Shown in pieces: positions 26,419 through 37,977 of a DNA stretch of 64,000 bases. The notes below the pieces were generated by a model that saw only the letters and a program-made list of their open reading frames with translations, was not told where the DNA came from and ran no database searches. Numbering within the stretch: the stretch's first letter is position 1; each line of letters starts with the position of its first letter. The stretch is taken from positions 1-64,000 of the forward strand of contig NZ_JAAALE010000011.1 in assembly GCF_009905735.1 (NCBI RefSeq), written 5' to 3'. The position numbers were made by a program, and so were the translations under genes. This DNA is from Porphyrobacter sp. SLTP (GTDB lineage: Bacteria > Pseudomonadota > Alphaproteobacteria > Sphingomonadales > Sphingomonadaceae).

Positions 26419-27227
26419 CGACTGGCCGCGCCCAGCAGCGCCTCTGTCCGCGCGCGCAGGTCGATGATCCGCGCGGTGTTCGCGCCGAGATCGCTGATGC
26501 CGACGCGGCTGACCGAACGGAAGTCGATCTGGCTGTCACCCACGCGGGCGACGACATCATCCTTGAAGCCGAACCAGAAGCTGCTCGCGACGCCCTCAAC
26601 GATGCCGATTTCGTTATCGGTGCGGATGTCAGTGAGGCCCATCGCTGCCATGGCCGCCGCAACCGCTGCTAGACCTTCCTGCTTGCTCGCACCGCCAAGG
26701 GGCAGCGGGGCGGGGCGATCCTTGCGGTCGGTGATGATCTGCGCGTGGGATTTGACCGCCAGCTCGGGCGAGACCCGTTCCTTGTAAAGTTCCAGCTGAC
26801 CCAGCGGGATCTGGTAATCGCTCAGCGGATTGGCCCCAGCCTCAGCGCGCGCATCCAGCGTCGCGGCGGAAAACAGCGGCGGGTTGCCGGTGTCGGTGGC
26901 GATGTCGTGGATCGGGTTCTGTTCGGCCTTGCCGCCAGCGCTCATGAACATGACCAGCGCAGCGCCCGGCGCCAGCAGGCCGAGAATCGCTGCGGCCAGC
27001 GGGCCGTTGCGGCGCGGTTTGGCGCGGGCCGACAGGATTAGCGAAACCAGCGCGACCAGCGCAGTCACCCCCAGCACGATCATGCCGCCGAAGAAGGTCA
27101 GCGTCATCAATCCGATCTGCCAGCTCCAGATCCCGACTTTGGTGCCCAGCGCGGCAATCGCGAAATAGAGCGGGATGAATGCCAACAGGGCGAGAACGAG
27201 CTTGGTGTGCTTGGGCAGGTTTGTCAT
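26415..27227 (-). CDS. DUF1499 domain membrane protein
   Basis: 270-aa protein with three hydrophobic helices in the N-terminal 110 residues, then a soluble DUF1499 domain. The domain shows LPLGGASKQEGLAAV and the characteristic EGVASSFWFGFKDDVVARV and IDFRSVSRVGISDLGANTARI segments. DUF1499 is widespread in proteobacteria and plants, with no agreed activity. I start at the Met at 27227 (MTNLPKHTK); Mets at 27239 and 27257 are alternatives. It is convergent with the CDP-alcohol phosphotransferase gene. Confidence 0.83.
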   Translation of the reverse strand: MTNLPKHTKLVLALLAFIPLYFAIAALGTKVGIWSWQIGLMTLTFFGGMIVLGVTALVALVSLILSARAKPRRNGPLAAAILGLLAPGAALVMFMSAGGKAEQNPIHDIATDTGNPPLFSAATLDARAEAGANPLSDYQIPLGQLELYKERVSPELAVKSHAQIITDRKDRPAPLPLGGASKQEGLAAVAAAMAAMGLTDIRTDNEIGIVEGVASSFWFGFKDDVVARVGDSQIDFRSVSRVGISDLGANTARIIDLRARTEALLGAASR

Positions 27228-27429
27228 GCCCGCAGTCATAACGTCAGGTGCGCGCATGGCAATCTTTGTGGCACGGGCCTGAAACCCTTTGCGGGCCTGC
27301 GCGTTGCTGGATTACGGTATCTGGGGAGAGGGCCTTGGCACACGTGAAGTCCCGCTTTCCATGCCCGAAAATCTGGTTTAAAGCCCGCTGGGATGCGGGA
27401 GGAACAAGTTGTTCAGAGGACAGATAACC

Positions 27430-27939
27430 ATGAAGCGTAATTTCCTGATGGGCGCGGCCGCGCTGGCGAGCCTCGTTACCCTTTCGGCTTGCGGCGGCGG
27501 TGCTGGCGGCGACGCCAACGCTCCGGCCCCGGCGGCTACCGAAGATGCCATGGCCGTCGAAACCCCGGCGGCGGCAGAAACCCCGGCGGCGGCTGCTGCT
27601 GATGGTGCCAAGGTCGAATATGCCAGCTTCACCACTGACGCCGCAGCCGGCGAAAAGGTGTTCGCGGCTTGCCGCACCTGCCACGTGTTCGACGAAGGTG
27701 TGAACCGCGTCGGCCCGTCGCTGCACAAGATCGTTGGCCGCAAGTCGGGCTCGGTTGCTGGCTTCAGCTACTCGGACGCCAACAAGAACAGCGGCATCAC
27801 CTGGACGCCGGACGTGCTGTTCGCGTATCTTGAAGATCCCAAGGGCTACATCCCGGGCACCAAGATGGCCTTCCCGGGCGTCAAAGACGCGCAGAAGCGT
27901 GCTGACCTGGTCGCCTATCTGGAAGCCCAGTCGAAGTAA
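27430..27939 (+). CDS. Class I cytochrome c, lipoprotein-like leader
   Basis: 169-aa periplasmic electron carrier. The leader ends in a lipobox-like LSAC, followed by a Gly and Ala/Pro/Glu linker of about 40 residues, then a monohaem domain. Haem is bound at CRTCH, with the axial Met in GTKMAFPG and the mitochondrial/c2-type GPSLHKIVGRKSG and SGITWTPDVL segments. The Cys suggests it is lipid-anchored like a membrane-tethered c2/cy. In a phototroph, such a protein could carry electrons from the bc1 complex to the reaction centre or to the oxidase, but this is inference. The ATG at 27430 has GAGGA about 11 nt upstream. A strong terminator follows. Confidence 0.9.
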   Translation: MKRNFLMGAAALASLVTLSACGGGAGGDANAPAPAATEDAMAVETPAAAETPAAAAADGAKVEYASFTTDAAAGEKVFAACRTCHVFDEGVNRVGPSLHKIVGRKSGSVAGFSYSDANKNSGITWTPDVLFAYLEDPKGYIPGTKMAFPGVKDAQKRADLVAYLEAQSK

Positions 27940-27965
27940 TTCATCGCCCCCGGGCGAGAATGATG

Positions 27966-27996
27966 GGGCGGCGCGGGACACTGCGCCGCCCTTTTT
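27966..27996 (+). terminator. Rho-independent terminator after cytochrome c gene
   Basis: A perfect 9-bp stem GGGCGGCGC/GCGCCGCCC with an 8-nt loop is followed by TTTTT, 26 nt after the cytochrome stop. It also separates this gene from the convergent halogenase-like gene. Confidence 0.9.
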
Positions 27997-28043
27997 CGTG
28001 GGCGGTTCGGCGCGGCAAGGCGTTTCCGCTTGAGGGGTAAGCC

Positions 28044-29564
28044 TCAGGCGGCCAGCAAGCTCGCGTCGGCGGGGCAGTGCTGGCGCAGATAGTCCTCATG
28101 AGTCGGCAGGCTGGCGATGCTGCGCGCAATCAGGGTGCGCAGGTTGGCGAGGAATTCGGTGAGCTGCTGCGGCGCGATCTGATCGGCCATCGGATCGTAA
28201 TCCGCCGGCATGATACCTTGGCCCAGCATCACCTGCACCCAGCTCGCATCACGGAACAGATCATCGTGATCACGCCCGACTCGGCCTGACGCGGCAAACA
28301 GCGCCAGCTTGTGCGTCAGGCTGTCGGGCACGTCCATATGCTTGCAATAGCGCCAGAATTCCGAATCCTCGCGGTCTGTCCGGTGGTAGTGCAGGATCAG
28401 GAAATCGCGGATTTGCGCGAACTCGGCGGTGCAGCGGCGATTATATTCGTCCCGCATCGGCGCCGGATCGCCGGCCCGCGGGAAGAGCTGGATCAACCGG
28501 CTCACATGCGCCTGGATCAGGTGGATCGAGGTCGATTCGAGCGGTTCGAGGAACCCGCTCGACAGGCCAATCGCCGCGCAGTTGTGCGCCCAGAAGGTCT
28601 CGCGCCGCCCGGTGGTGAAGCGGATCGGGCGCGGATCGCCCAGCGCCTTGGTGTCGAGACCCGCCATCAGCGTGTCGGCGGCGGCCTCGTCTGTAGTGAA
28701 GCCGCTCGAATAGACGTGCCCGTTGCCGGTGCGGTGCTGCAAGGGGATGCGCCACTGCCAGCCTGCGTCCTTCGCCGTGGCGCGGGTGTAGGGCACCAGC
28801 GTCGGCAGCCGCTCGCTCGGCACGGCCAGCGCGCGGTCACACGGGAGCCAGCGCGACCAGTCCTCATAACCCACCCCCAGCGTCTCGCCCAGCAGGAGCG
28901 AGCGGAAGCCGGTGCAATCGATGAAGAAATCGCCTTGGACGCGCGTGCCATTCTTCAGGGTGATCGCGGTGATGTCACCGGACTCGCCATCGCGCTCGAC
29001 GGCATCGACGATCCCCTCGGTCCGCGTCACCTCGCGCTTTTCGCTATAGGCGCGCAGGAACAGGGCATAGCGGCTGGCGTCGAAATGATAGGCATAGGCG
29101 AGGCCCGTCATCGCCGTATTCCCGACCCGGTCGAGCTTGCCGAAGCGGGCCTGGGATGCCGCCTGCTGGTGCAGCGAATAGTCCCACAGGCCCTTGGGAT
29201 CGGGCGTGTCGCCTGCGCTGCGCCGCCAATAGTGGTGGAAGGCGACATTGCCGAGGTTCATGCCCGTATCGCCGAAGGTGTGGAGATAGCGGCTGCCCTT
29301 CTTGCCCCAGTCGACGAATTCAATCCCGAGTTTGAAAGTGCCCGAAGTCGCGCGCAGAAACTCATGCTCGTCGATACCGAGGATCGTGTTCAGCCGGATG
29401 ATTTGCGGGATCGTCGCCTCGCCCACGCCGACCGTGCCGATCGCCTCGCTCTCGACCAGTTCGATGGTCAGGCGTTCGCCCAGCAAGCGGCTGAAGGCGG
29501 CGGCGGTGATCCAGCCCGCCGTCCCGCCGCCGACAATCACGAGTTTCCTGACCTCTGGTTGCAT
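28044..29564 (-). CDS. Flavin-dependent tryptophan halogenase-like protein (first copy)
   Basis: 506-aa member of the FAD-dependent tryptophan halogenase family. It has the dinucleotide motif VIVGGGTAGWITA at the N-terminus, the catalytic-Lys motif in GTFKLGIEFVDW (Lys78, matching Lys79 of PrnA by position), the diagnostic WQWRIP, and GFLEPLESTSIHLIQ, which carries the conserved Glu. Halogenation uses reduced FAD from a partner reductase; none is adjacent. Relatives from Brevundimonas and Xanthomonas sugar/TonB loci halogenate indole in vitro, but natural substrates are unclear. It follows the putative oxygenase gene by 20 nt, with AGGGACAGGA before its ATG, so the two are cotranscribed. A second paralogue lies at 33743-35260. 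Confidence 0.88.
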   Translation of the reverse strand: MQPEVRKLVIVGGGTAGWITAAAFSRLLGERLTIELVESEAIGTVGVGEATIPQIIRLNTILGIDEHEFLRATSGTFKLGIEFVDWGKKGSRYLHTFGDTGMNLGNVAFHHYWRRSAGDTPDPKGLWDYSLHQQAASQARFGKLDRVGNTAMTGLAYAYHFDASRYALFLRAYSEKREVTRTEGIVDAVERDGESGDITAITLKNGTRVQGDFFIDCTGFRSLLLGETLGVGYEDWSRWLPCDRALAVPSERLPTLVPYTRATAKDAGWQWRIPLQHRTGNGHVYSSGFTTDEAAADTLMAGLDTKALGDPRPIRFTTGRRETFWAHNCAAIGLSSGFLEPLESTSIHLIQAHVSRLIQLFPRAGDPAPMRDEYNRRCTAEFAQIRDFLILHYHRTDREDSEFWRYCKHMDVPDSLTHKLALFAASGRVGRDHDDLFRDASWVQVMLGQGIMPADYDPMADQIAPQQLTEFLANLRTLIARSIASLPTHEDYLRQHCPADASLLAA

Positions 29565-29584
29565 CGTCCTGTCCCTGTTGTGCC

Positions 29585-30319
29585 CTATCCCGCCGCCGGG
29601 CGGAAGAAGGCATTGATCGTCAGCCGACCCTCGGCAGGGTCAGCGCTCAATGGCGCGGCATTGTCGATCACCCCGCTGTGCAGGATGTTGCCGCGATAGA
29701 AGACCGCACTGTTGAACGCGCCGGGGACCGCGTGAACCCGCTCGAAATGCGGGGCGCCATCGGTGGGGTAGGCGGCTGGCGGCAGTCCGGCGCGCGCGAC
29801 CTCAGCCTGCACCGCAGCCGCATAGCGCGGGAAGTCATTGGCAGTCAGCGACTCGAGCCCGGTCGTCCGGTGGCGGAAGAACGCCGTACCGCCGTGTCCG
29901 GTGCGGTGAAGGTAGAGCATCATCGCAATCTGCGTCGGATCGGTGCCATCGACATGCGGCAGGCACTGGATCGGCGCGAGCTTGGCGGGCGGGGTGGTCA
30001 CCAGCGAATACCACGCCTGCATCTCCCACGGGCGGCCATAGGGCCCAAACCACTGATCCAGCAGCGGTGTCAGCTTGGTGATCCAGGCGCGGCAGATTGC
30101 CGGATCAAGCGGTGCCCGCACCCCGGGATATTGCGGTGTGATTTCTGCAAAATCTTGCAAATTGGCTTGTGAAATGACTGTTTCAGGCGCTTCGAGAAAT
30201 CCGTCTATGCTCACAAGCGTATGATTAGACGCCGAAAATGCCCCAGTCTGCACGTGCGCGAGGGAGACGCCCCATCCTTCGGGGGCTGATTGTTGGATAG
30301 AAGTGGGCGATATGGCCAT
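29585..30319 (-). CDS. DUF6445-like protein, putative Fe(II)/2-oxoglutarate oxygenase fold
   Basis: 244-aa protein divergent from the TonB receptor. It resembles the DUF6445 family found beside halogenase-like genes in this group. Its residues fit a prolyl-hydroxylase-like facial triad: HVD (H122, D124) in LPHVDGTDP, a distal His (H214) in NILHSGVI, and an Arg about 18 residues later (R232) in GRLTINAFF that could hold a co-substrate. This assignment is my inference. The start at 30319 has TAGG upstream; an in-frame ATG at 30355 gives 12 more residues. Substrate unknown. Confidence 0.7.
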   Translation of the reverse strand: MAISPTSIQQSAPEGWGVSLAHVQTGAFSASNHTLVSIDGFLEAPETVISQANLQDFAEITPQYPGVRAPLDPAICRAWITKLTPLLDQWFGPYGRPWEMQAWYSLVTTPPAKLAPIQCLPHVDGTDPTQIAMMLYLHRTGHGGTAFFRHRTTGLESLTANDFPRYAAAVQAEVARAGLPPAAYPTDGAPHFERVHAVPGAFNSAVFYRGNILHSGVIDNAAPLSADPAEGRLTINAFFRPAAG

Positions 30320-30355
30320 GGAGGCAAGCCTATCAAACTCCGGGATACAGTCCAT

Positions 30356-30692
30356 CTGGAAAGTCTAGACCAATGAAATAACTAGGAAATAGCGCGCATT
30401 TTGCGGCGTCAAAAGCCATCCAGCCGCGAGGTGATCAGGCTTGTGTCCATGCTGCACTGCGGCATCGACAAAAACTGTGTCAAACTGGCAACATTTCATC
30501 TCGTTGCAATGCGCGAAAGCCTATGTGAACGTTGCCAAAAATCTCGCAAAACATTGAAATAGCACAGTTATATACAAATTTTCCGTTGATCCTCCGCATC
30601 TGCTTTTTCGCGATTTACCTGAGGTTCATGTTGGGCTATGAAAAAAACTGCAAAAGCGCACGTTGAGGGGCGCTTGCGGGAGGGGATTTCTG
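30356..30692. promoter_or_regulatory. Divergent control region, DUF6445 gene/TonB receptor
   Basis: About 340 bp, clearly AT-richer than its surroundings. It contains TTGCAA at about 30503 and the pair GTTGCC...CTCGCAAAAC at about 30529-30552, both loosely similar to the TTGCAA palindromes at 39.9-40.0 kb, but no perfect long palindrome. The stretch ATTGAAATAGCACAGTTATA may contain a -10 (TTATAT), without a well-spaced -35. The receptor's ribosome-binding site is GGGAGGGG, just before 30693. I see no ORF here. Confidence 0.45.
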
Positions 30693-33497
30693 ATGAAAGC
30701 GAATGGCATCAATGCAACCGCGCGCCTGCTGTGCGGGGCCGCAACGTTCCTGGCACTGGCCGTCACCGGCACGCCGGTCATGGCGCAAGAGGCTGAAGAG
30801 CCGGCTGCCGTCGAAGGCGAGGGCGACGACATCGTCGTCACCGGCATTCGCGGATCGATCCAGTCCTCGCTTGATGCCAAGCGCGAAGCGACCTCGATCG
30901 TCGAAGTGATCACCGCTGAAGATCTCGGCCTGCTCCCCGACCTCTCGATTGCCGATACCCTCGCGCGCCTGCCCGGCGTCACAGCCCAGCGCGTGCGTGG
31001 CCGTTCGCAGTCGGTCTCGATCCGCGGCCTCGGTCCGGACTTCTCGCTCGCGTTGCTCAATGGCCGCGAAGTCGTGTCAGCGGGTAACAACCGCGGCATC
31101 GAGTTCGACCAGTTCCCGTCCGAACTGATCGGCACCGGCGTCGTCTACAAGACCGGTGACGCCCAGCTCGCCGCGATCGGCATCGCCGGTGCGGTCGATC
31201 TGCGCACCATTAAGCCGCTCGATTCGAAGAAGCGCCAGATCACCGTGTCGGGCACCTACACGATCAATGACAATGGCTCGCTCAACCCCGATTTCGGCGC
31301 TGACGGCTATCGCTTCTTCACCAGCTACATTGATCAAAACGCCGATGGCACCATCGGCTGGTCGATCGGCGCCACCACCCAGGCGATCCCGACCCAGATC
31401 ATCCAGCGCGAACTGAAAACCAACAACGGCCAGACCGCCCGCACCCCCGCTGGCGTCATCTTCCCCCGCGACAACCCGCGTCAGGGTTCCCAAAGCCGCG
31501 AATTCAAGCGCACCTCGGTCGCCGGCAGCTTGCAGTTCGAGCCGACCGACCGCTTCTCGCTGACGGTCGATTCGTTCTACACCAAGACCGAGGACGCCGG
31601 CATCTTCCGCGGCACCGAGACCCCGATCGCTTCGTGGAGCTTCGATGGCGGTGCCCAGGTTGACCAGGTGACCGGTTCCGGTCCCTTCGCTGAGAGCGCG
31701 ACCTATTCCAACGTCTATCCGATCCTGCGCACCGACACTGAGGGTGCCGATACCGAAATCTTCGCGATCGGCGGGAACATGGAATGGAAGGCGACCGACA
31801 ACCTCGGCTTCGTGCTCGATTACGGCTATTCGACACTCAACCGTAACGATATCGACTATGAATCCTATGCCGGCACCGGGCCCAACGGCACCGGTCCGGC
31901 CGACAGGCTGACCTTCACCTTCCCGGAAGACGGTCAGTACACGATCGACACCCAGCTCGATTACACCGATCCGGGCAACTTGCTGCTGATCGATCCGGGC
32001 GGCTGGGGCCAGGTCGGCTTCCTGCGCGTGCCGGAAACCAATGACGAGCTCCACCAGCTGCGTGCTGAAACCTACTGGGAGTTCGATGGCGGCTTCATCG
32101 ACCGCATCGTCGCCGGCTGGCTCTACACCGACCGCAGCAAGGATTTCGACAACAACGGTATCTTCCTCCGGGCGGGTGCGGGCTTCACCAACGGGCCAGG
32201 CGGCAACAGCGCGCCGATCCCCAGCAGCCTCATCATCGGTTCGAGCGACTCCAAGGGCATCGGGCTTGATATCCTTGCCTATGACCCCACTCCGCTGCTG
32301 ACCAATGGCACCTATGTGCAGCAGGCCGCGACTGACGATACCGAATGGCTCGTGGAAGAGAAGGTCCACAACTTCTACATCCAGGCCAATATCGACGGCG
32401 ACCTCGGCTCGGTGCCGGTGCGCGGCAATATCGGCCTGCGCTATGTCGATACCGAGCAGTCCTCGGTCGGCACACTCTCGGGCGGTGCCATCAACGACGT
32501 GAGCTTCAGCTACGACAACTGGCTGCCGAGCGCGAACCTCGCCTTCGAGGTGATGGAGGACACCTTCATCCGTGTCGCCTTCGCCAAGACGATCACCCGC
32601 GCGCGGCTCGATCAGCTGGCGGCCAACCAGAACCTGACGTTCAATCCGCTGGTCTGCCGTGACACCAACGGCGATCAGGTGCCGGATTCGATCGTCCCCG
32701 GGGCTTTCAACCCGCCCGCCAACGTGTGCTTCACCGTCAGTGGCGGCAACCCGACCCTCCAGCCTTACCGCTCGACCTCGTTCGACGTTTCCTTCGAGAA
32801 GTATTTCTCGCCCGGCACCGCGATCATCGTCGCCGCGTTCCACAAGGACCTGTCGGACTGGGTAATCAATCAGCCGGCCGTGATCGACTTCACCCAGCAG
32901 ATCGAGAACGCCGGGTTCGGCTCGATCCTTCAGTCGGCGCCGGACATCGCGGTCGGTGCCTTCGACGGTCCGGTCAACTTCTCCGACGGCAAGATCACCG
33001 GGATCGAAGGCACGTTGCGCCTGAACTTCGGTGACTTCAGCGATGCGCTCGACGGCTTCGGCGGGTTCTACTCGATCACCTATTCGGATGCCGAAATCAC
33101 CCCCCCGGGCAACGACCCGATCTCGATCCCGGGCTATTCGGACCTGACCTGGTCGGGCGACGTCTTCTACGAAAAGTACGGTTTCCGTGCCAAGCTCGCC
33201 GCGCGCTATCGTGGTGGCTTCCTGTCGGAAGTCCCGAACTTCTCGGGCGGGCTTGAAGGTGCCGAGGCACGCAGCGAGACGATCCTCGACGCGCAGATTG
33301 GCTACACCTTCAGCAACGAAGGCAGCTTCCTCAACGGGGTGCAAGTTCTCGCGGAAGTGTTCAACCTGACCAATCAGCCCTTCGTGACCCAGAACCCGCT
33401 GCGCAACGCTGCCAACACCGAGACGATCGGCAACTTTGCGAGCCGCCACGAGCTCTACGGACGGACCTTCCAGTTCACGCTCCGCAAGACGTTCTGA
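30693..33497 (+). CDS. TonB-dependent outer-membrane receptor (maltodextrin type)
   Basis: Outer-membrane active transporter of 934 aa, energised by TonB-ExbBD. The signal peptide covers about residues 1-32 (cleavage after VMA). The plug domain begins DDIVVTGIRGSIQSSL, followed by IVEVITAEDLGLLPDLSIADTLARLPGVTAQRVRGR, the usual plug pattern of sphingomonad/Caulobacter sugar receptors. Many Tyr/Phe-rich beta strands follow, and the C-terminus ends FQFTLRKTF, a standard barrel terminal Phe. By context it should import maltodextrins for the GH13/GH97 enzymes. GGGAGGGG lies 7 nt before the ATG. It is followed by two hairpins and the convergent second halogenase. Confidence 0.92.
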   Translation: MKANGINATARLLCGAATFLALAVTGTPVMAQEAEEPAAVEGEGDDIVVTGIRGSIQSSLDAKREATSIVEVITAEDLGLLPDLSIADTLARLPGVTAQRVRGRSQSVSIRGLGPDFSLALLNGREVVSAGNNRGIEFDQFPSELIGTGVVYKTGDAQLAAIGIAGAVDLRTIKPLDSKKRQITVSGTYTINDNGSLNPDFGADGYRFFTSYIDQNADGTIGWSIGATTQAIPTQIIQRELKTNNGQTARTPAGVIFPRDNPRQGSQSREFKRTSVAGSLQFEPTDRFSLTVDSFYTKTEDAGIFRGTETPIASWSFDGGAQVDQVTGSGPFAESATYSNVYPILRTDTEGADTEIFAIGGNMEWKATDNLGFVLDYGYSTLNRNDIDYESYAGTGPNGTGPADRLTFTFPEDGQYTIDTQLDYTDPGNLLLIDPGGWGQVGFLRVPETNDELHQLRAETYWEFDGGFIDRIVAGWLYTDRSKDFDNNGIFLRAGAGFTNGPGGNSAPIPSSLIIGSSDSKGIGLDILAYDPTPLLTNGTYVQQAATDDTEWLVEEKVHNFYIQANIDGDLGSVPVRGNIGLRYVDTEQSSVGTLSGGAINDVSFSYDNWLPSANLAFEVMEDTFIRVAFAKTITRARLDQLAANQNLTFNPLVCRDTNGDQVPDSIVPGAFNPPANVCFTVSGGNPTLQPYRSTSFDVSFEKYFSPGTAIIVAAFHKDLSDWVINQPAVIDFTQQIENAGFGSILQSAPDIAVGAFDGPVNFSDGKITGIEGTLRLNFGDFSDALDGFGGFYSITYSDAEITPPGNDPISIPGYSDLTWSGDVFYEKYGFRAKLAARYRGGFLSEVPNFSGGLEGAEARSETILDAQIGYTFSNEGSFLNGVQVLAEVFNLTNQPFVTQNPLRNAANTETIGNFASRHELYGRTFQFTLRKTF

Positions 33498-33506
33498 CGT
33501 CGGCGC

Positions 33507-33557
33507 CCTCAGGTCGCTTTGAGGGTTGCAGGGGGCTCGCCAGCAATGGCGGGCCCC
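33507..33557 (+). terminator. Tandem hairpins after the TonB receptor
   Basis: CCCTCA/TGAGGG forms a 6-bp stem (about 33507-33526). GGGGCTCGCC/GGCGGGCCCC forms a 10-bp stem with one G-T-type mismatch (33532-33557). There is no T-run, so the role in termination is plausible but weaker than at 10946 or 27966. Confidence 0.5.
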
Positions 33558-33742
33558 TCACCATATCCGCCAGGCAGGTGTTAACTTACGCGCATGGATG
33601 GTGGCAGAATGGCGAACATGACCCGCGCTCGCCCCGTGCTGCCCGATGCATATGCGGGTCTGCGCCGCGCGCGGATTTTCGTCCCTGAACAGTGTCTCAG
33701 GTGTCTCCAACAGGCGTGTGCGCTGCCGGGAAGACGCAGGCC

Positions 33743-36294
<2,552 letters not shown>

Positions 36295-37977
36295 TCAGCT
36301 GCCCGTCACCACAGCCCAATAGCCGGTGCCGGGGGCGAGATCGTGCGACAAGGCGGCCGCCGTGTCGACTGTGTTTTGGGTAGCGATCACACTCACGCTG
36401 CCAAGTTCCGACGGAGGGCTCCACCGGACAGGCGCTTCGCCGAGGTTGAAGACGCAGAGCACCGCGCCGCTTTCGTCCTGGCGCAGGAAGGCGAGGATAT
36501 CTTCCGGGCTGTCGATCAGCGCAATATCGCCATGCACCAGCGCCGGATGGGTCCGCCGCAGGCGCAGCAGCTGGCGCGCGTAACCGAGGGTCGAGGCGGG
36601 GTCTGATGCCTGACTGTCGACAGCAAAGCCGGTGTGCACCGGATCAAGCTTGAGCCAGGTGCGGTTGGCGTTCGAGAACCCCGCTTGCGGGGCATTGGCC
36701 GACCATGGCATCGGGGTGCGGGCACCGTCGCGGCCCAAGGTGTGCGGCCAGTTGGCGATGGCTTCGGGGTCTTGCAGGTCTTCGAAGGCGACCTCGCCCT
36801 GCGGCAAGCCCAGTTCTTCGCCCTGATAGATGATCGGATTGCCGCGCAAGGAAAGGAGCAGCAGCAGGTTGAGCCGCGCGGCGCGCGCCATGTCGCCATC
36901 CAATGTCCAGCGCGTCACCGCGCGCGGGGCATCATGGTTCGAGAACGCCCAAGACGGCCAGCCTTCGCCCGGTTCCCCGCTCCATTGCGACAGACTGGCG
37001 CGGACCACGCCCGCCGTCAGGCGCGGGGCGTAGAGGAAGTCGAAGTTGTACGCGGAATCGAGCCGCTTGCCGCCTTCGGTAAAGGCCTTCATTTCCGCCA
37101 GCGGCTCCGGCCCACCGACCTCGGCAACGGTGAAGCGGCCGGGGAATTCGTCGATCGTCGCCCGGATGCGTTCGAGGAAGCCGGTGATGTCGGGGTGCGA
37201 CTGGTTGTACTGCTTGACCTGCATGTCGAACGGGCGGGTTACCAGTTCCATCGGCAGCCCGCTGGGCGGATTGTCGCGCAGGTCGGGGTCATGCATCGAG
37301 AAGTTGAGCGCATCCAATCGGAACCCGTCCACCCCTCGGCTGAGCCAGAACCGCGCCACATCCAGCAGCGCATCCTGCACTTCGACGTTATGGACGTTGA
37401 GGTCGGGCTGGCTGGTGAGGAAGTTGTGCAGGTAATACTGCTTCCTCGGCCCATCCCACTGCCACGCCGAACCGCCGAACACCGACTGCCAGTTTGACGG
37501 CGGCGAGCCATCGGGCTTGGGATCGGCCCAGACATACCAGTCGGCCTTGGGATTGGTGCGATCGGCACGGCTTTCCTGAAACCACGCGTGCTCGTCCGAT
37601 GTGTGCGAATAGACCTGATCGATAATGACCTTCAGGCCGAGGCTGTGCGCCTTGGCGATGATCCGGTCGAAATCGGCGAAGTTGCCGAAGCTGGGGTCGA
37701 TCCCGCAATAATCGGCCACATCATAGCCGAAATCCTTCATCGGCGAGGTGAAGAAGGGCGAAATCCAGATGCCGTCAACGCCAAGATCGGCGATGTAGTC
37801 CAGCCCCTCGGCAATCCCGGCAAGATCGCCGATCCCGTCGCCGTTGGTGTCGCGGAAGCTGCGCGGATAAATCTGGTAGATGACAGCGCCGCGCCACCAG
37901 GCCCCCAAGCGATCGGTGTCGCTGGCGGCGGTATCGACGGCGGCTTGCGGGCCAGCGCAGGACTGGGCGGATGCCAT
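36295..37977 (-). CDS. GH13 alpha-glucosidase (oligo-1,6/maltase type), cytoplasmic
   Basis: 560-aa glycoside hydrolase family 13 enzyme without a signal peptide. The N-terminal WWRGAVIYQIYPRSF, followed by DGIGDLAGI, is typical of maltase/oligo-1,6-glucosidase enzymes. Catalytic residues: nucleophile Asp222 in GFRLDALN, acid/base Glu286 in FTVAEVGG, and the transition-state Asp349 in FSNHDAPR. Likely cleaves imported maltooligosaccharides to glucose. The start overlaps the amylase stop by 1 nt (TAATG), and lacI follows by 6 nt, so it belongs to the operon amylase-glucosidase-lacI-halogenase. Confidence 0.9.
   Translation of the reverse strand: MASAQSCAGPQAAVDTAASDTDRLGAWWRGAVIYQIYPRSFRDTNGDGIGDLAGIAEGLDYIADLGVDGIWISPFFTSPMKDFGYDVADYCGIDPSFGNFADFDRIIAKAHSLGLKVIIDQVYSHTSDEHAWFQESRADRTNPKADWYVWADPKPDGSPPSNWQSVFGGSAWQWDGPRKQYYLHNFLTSQPDLNVHNVEVQDALLDVARFWLSRGVDGFRLDALNFSMHDPDLRDNPPSGLPMELVTRPFDMQVKQYNQSHPDITGFLERIRATIDEFPGRFTVAEVGGPEPLAEMKAFTEGGKRLDSAYNFDFLYAPRLTAGVVRASLSQWSGEPGEGWPSWAFSNHDAPRAVTRWTLDGDMARAARLNLLLLLSLRGNPIIYQGEELGLPQGEVAFEDLQDPEAIANWPHTLGRDGARTPMPWSANAPQAGFSNANRTWLKLDPVHTGFAVDSQASDPASTLGYARQLLRLRRTHPALVHGDIALIDSPEDILAFLRQDESGAVLCVFNLGEAPVRWSPPSELGSVSVIATQNTVDTAAALSHDLAPGTGYWAVVTGS

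Noticed and set aside
31077-33449. A 790-codon minus-strand frame opposite the TonB receptor
   Set aside because: Antisense shadow of a high-GC gene, rich in Val, Glu, Arg and Asp with no known motif.
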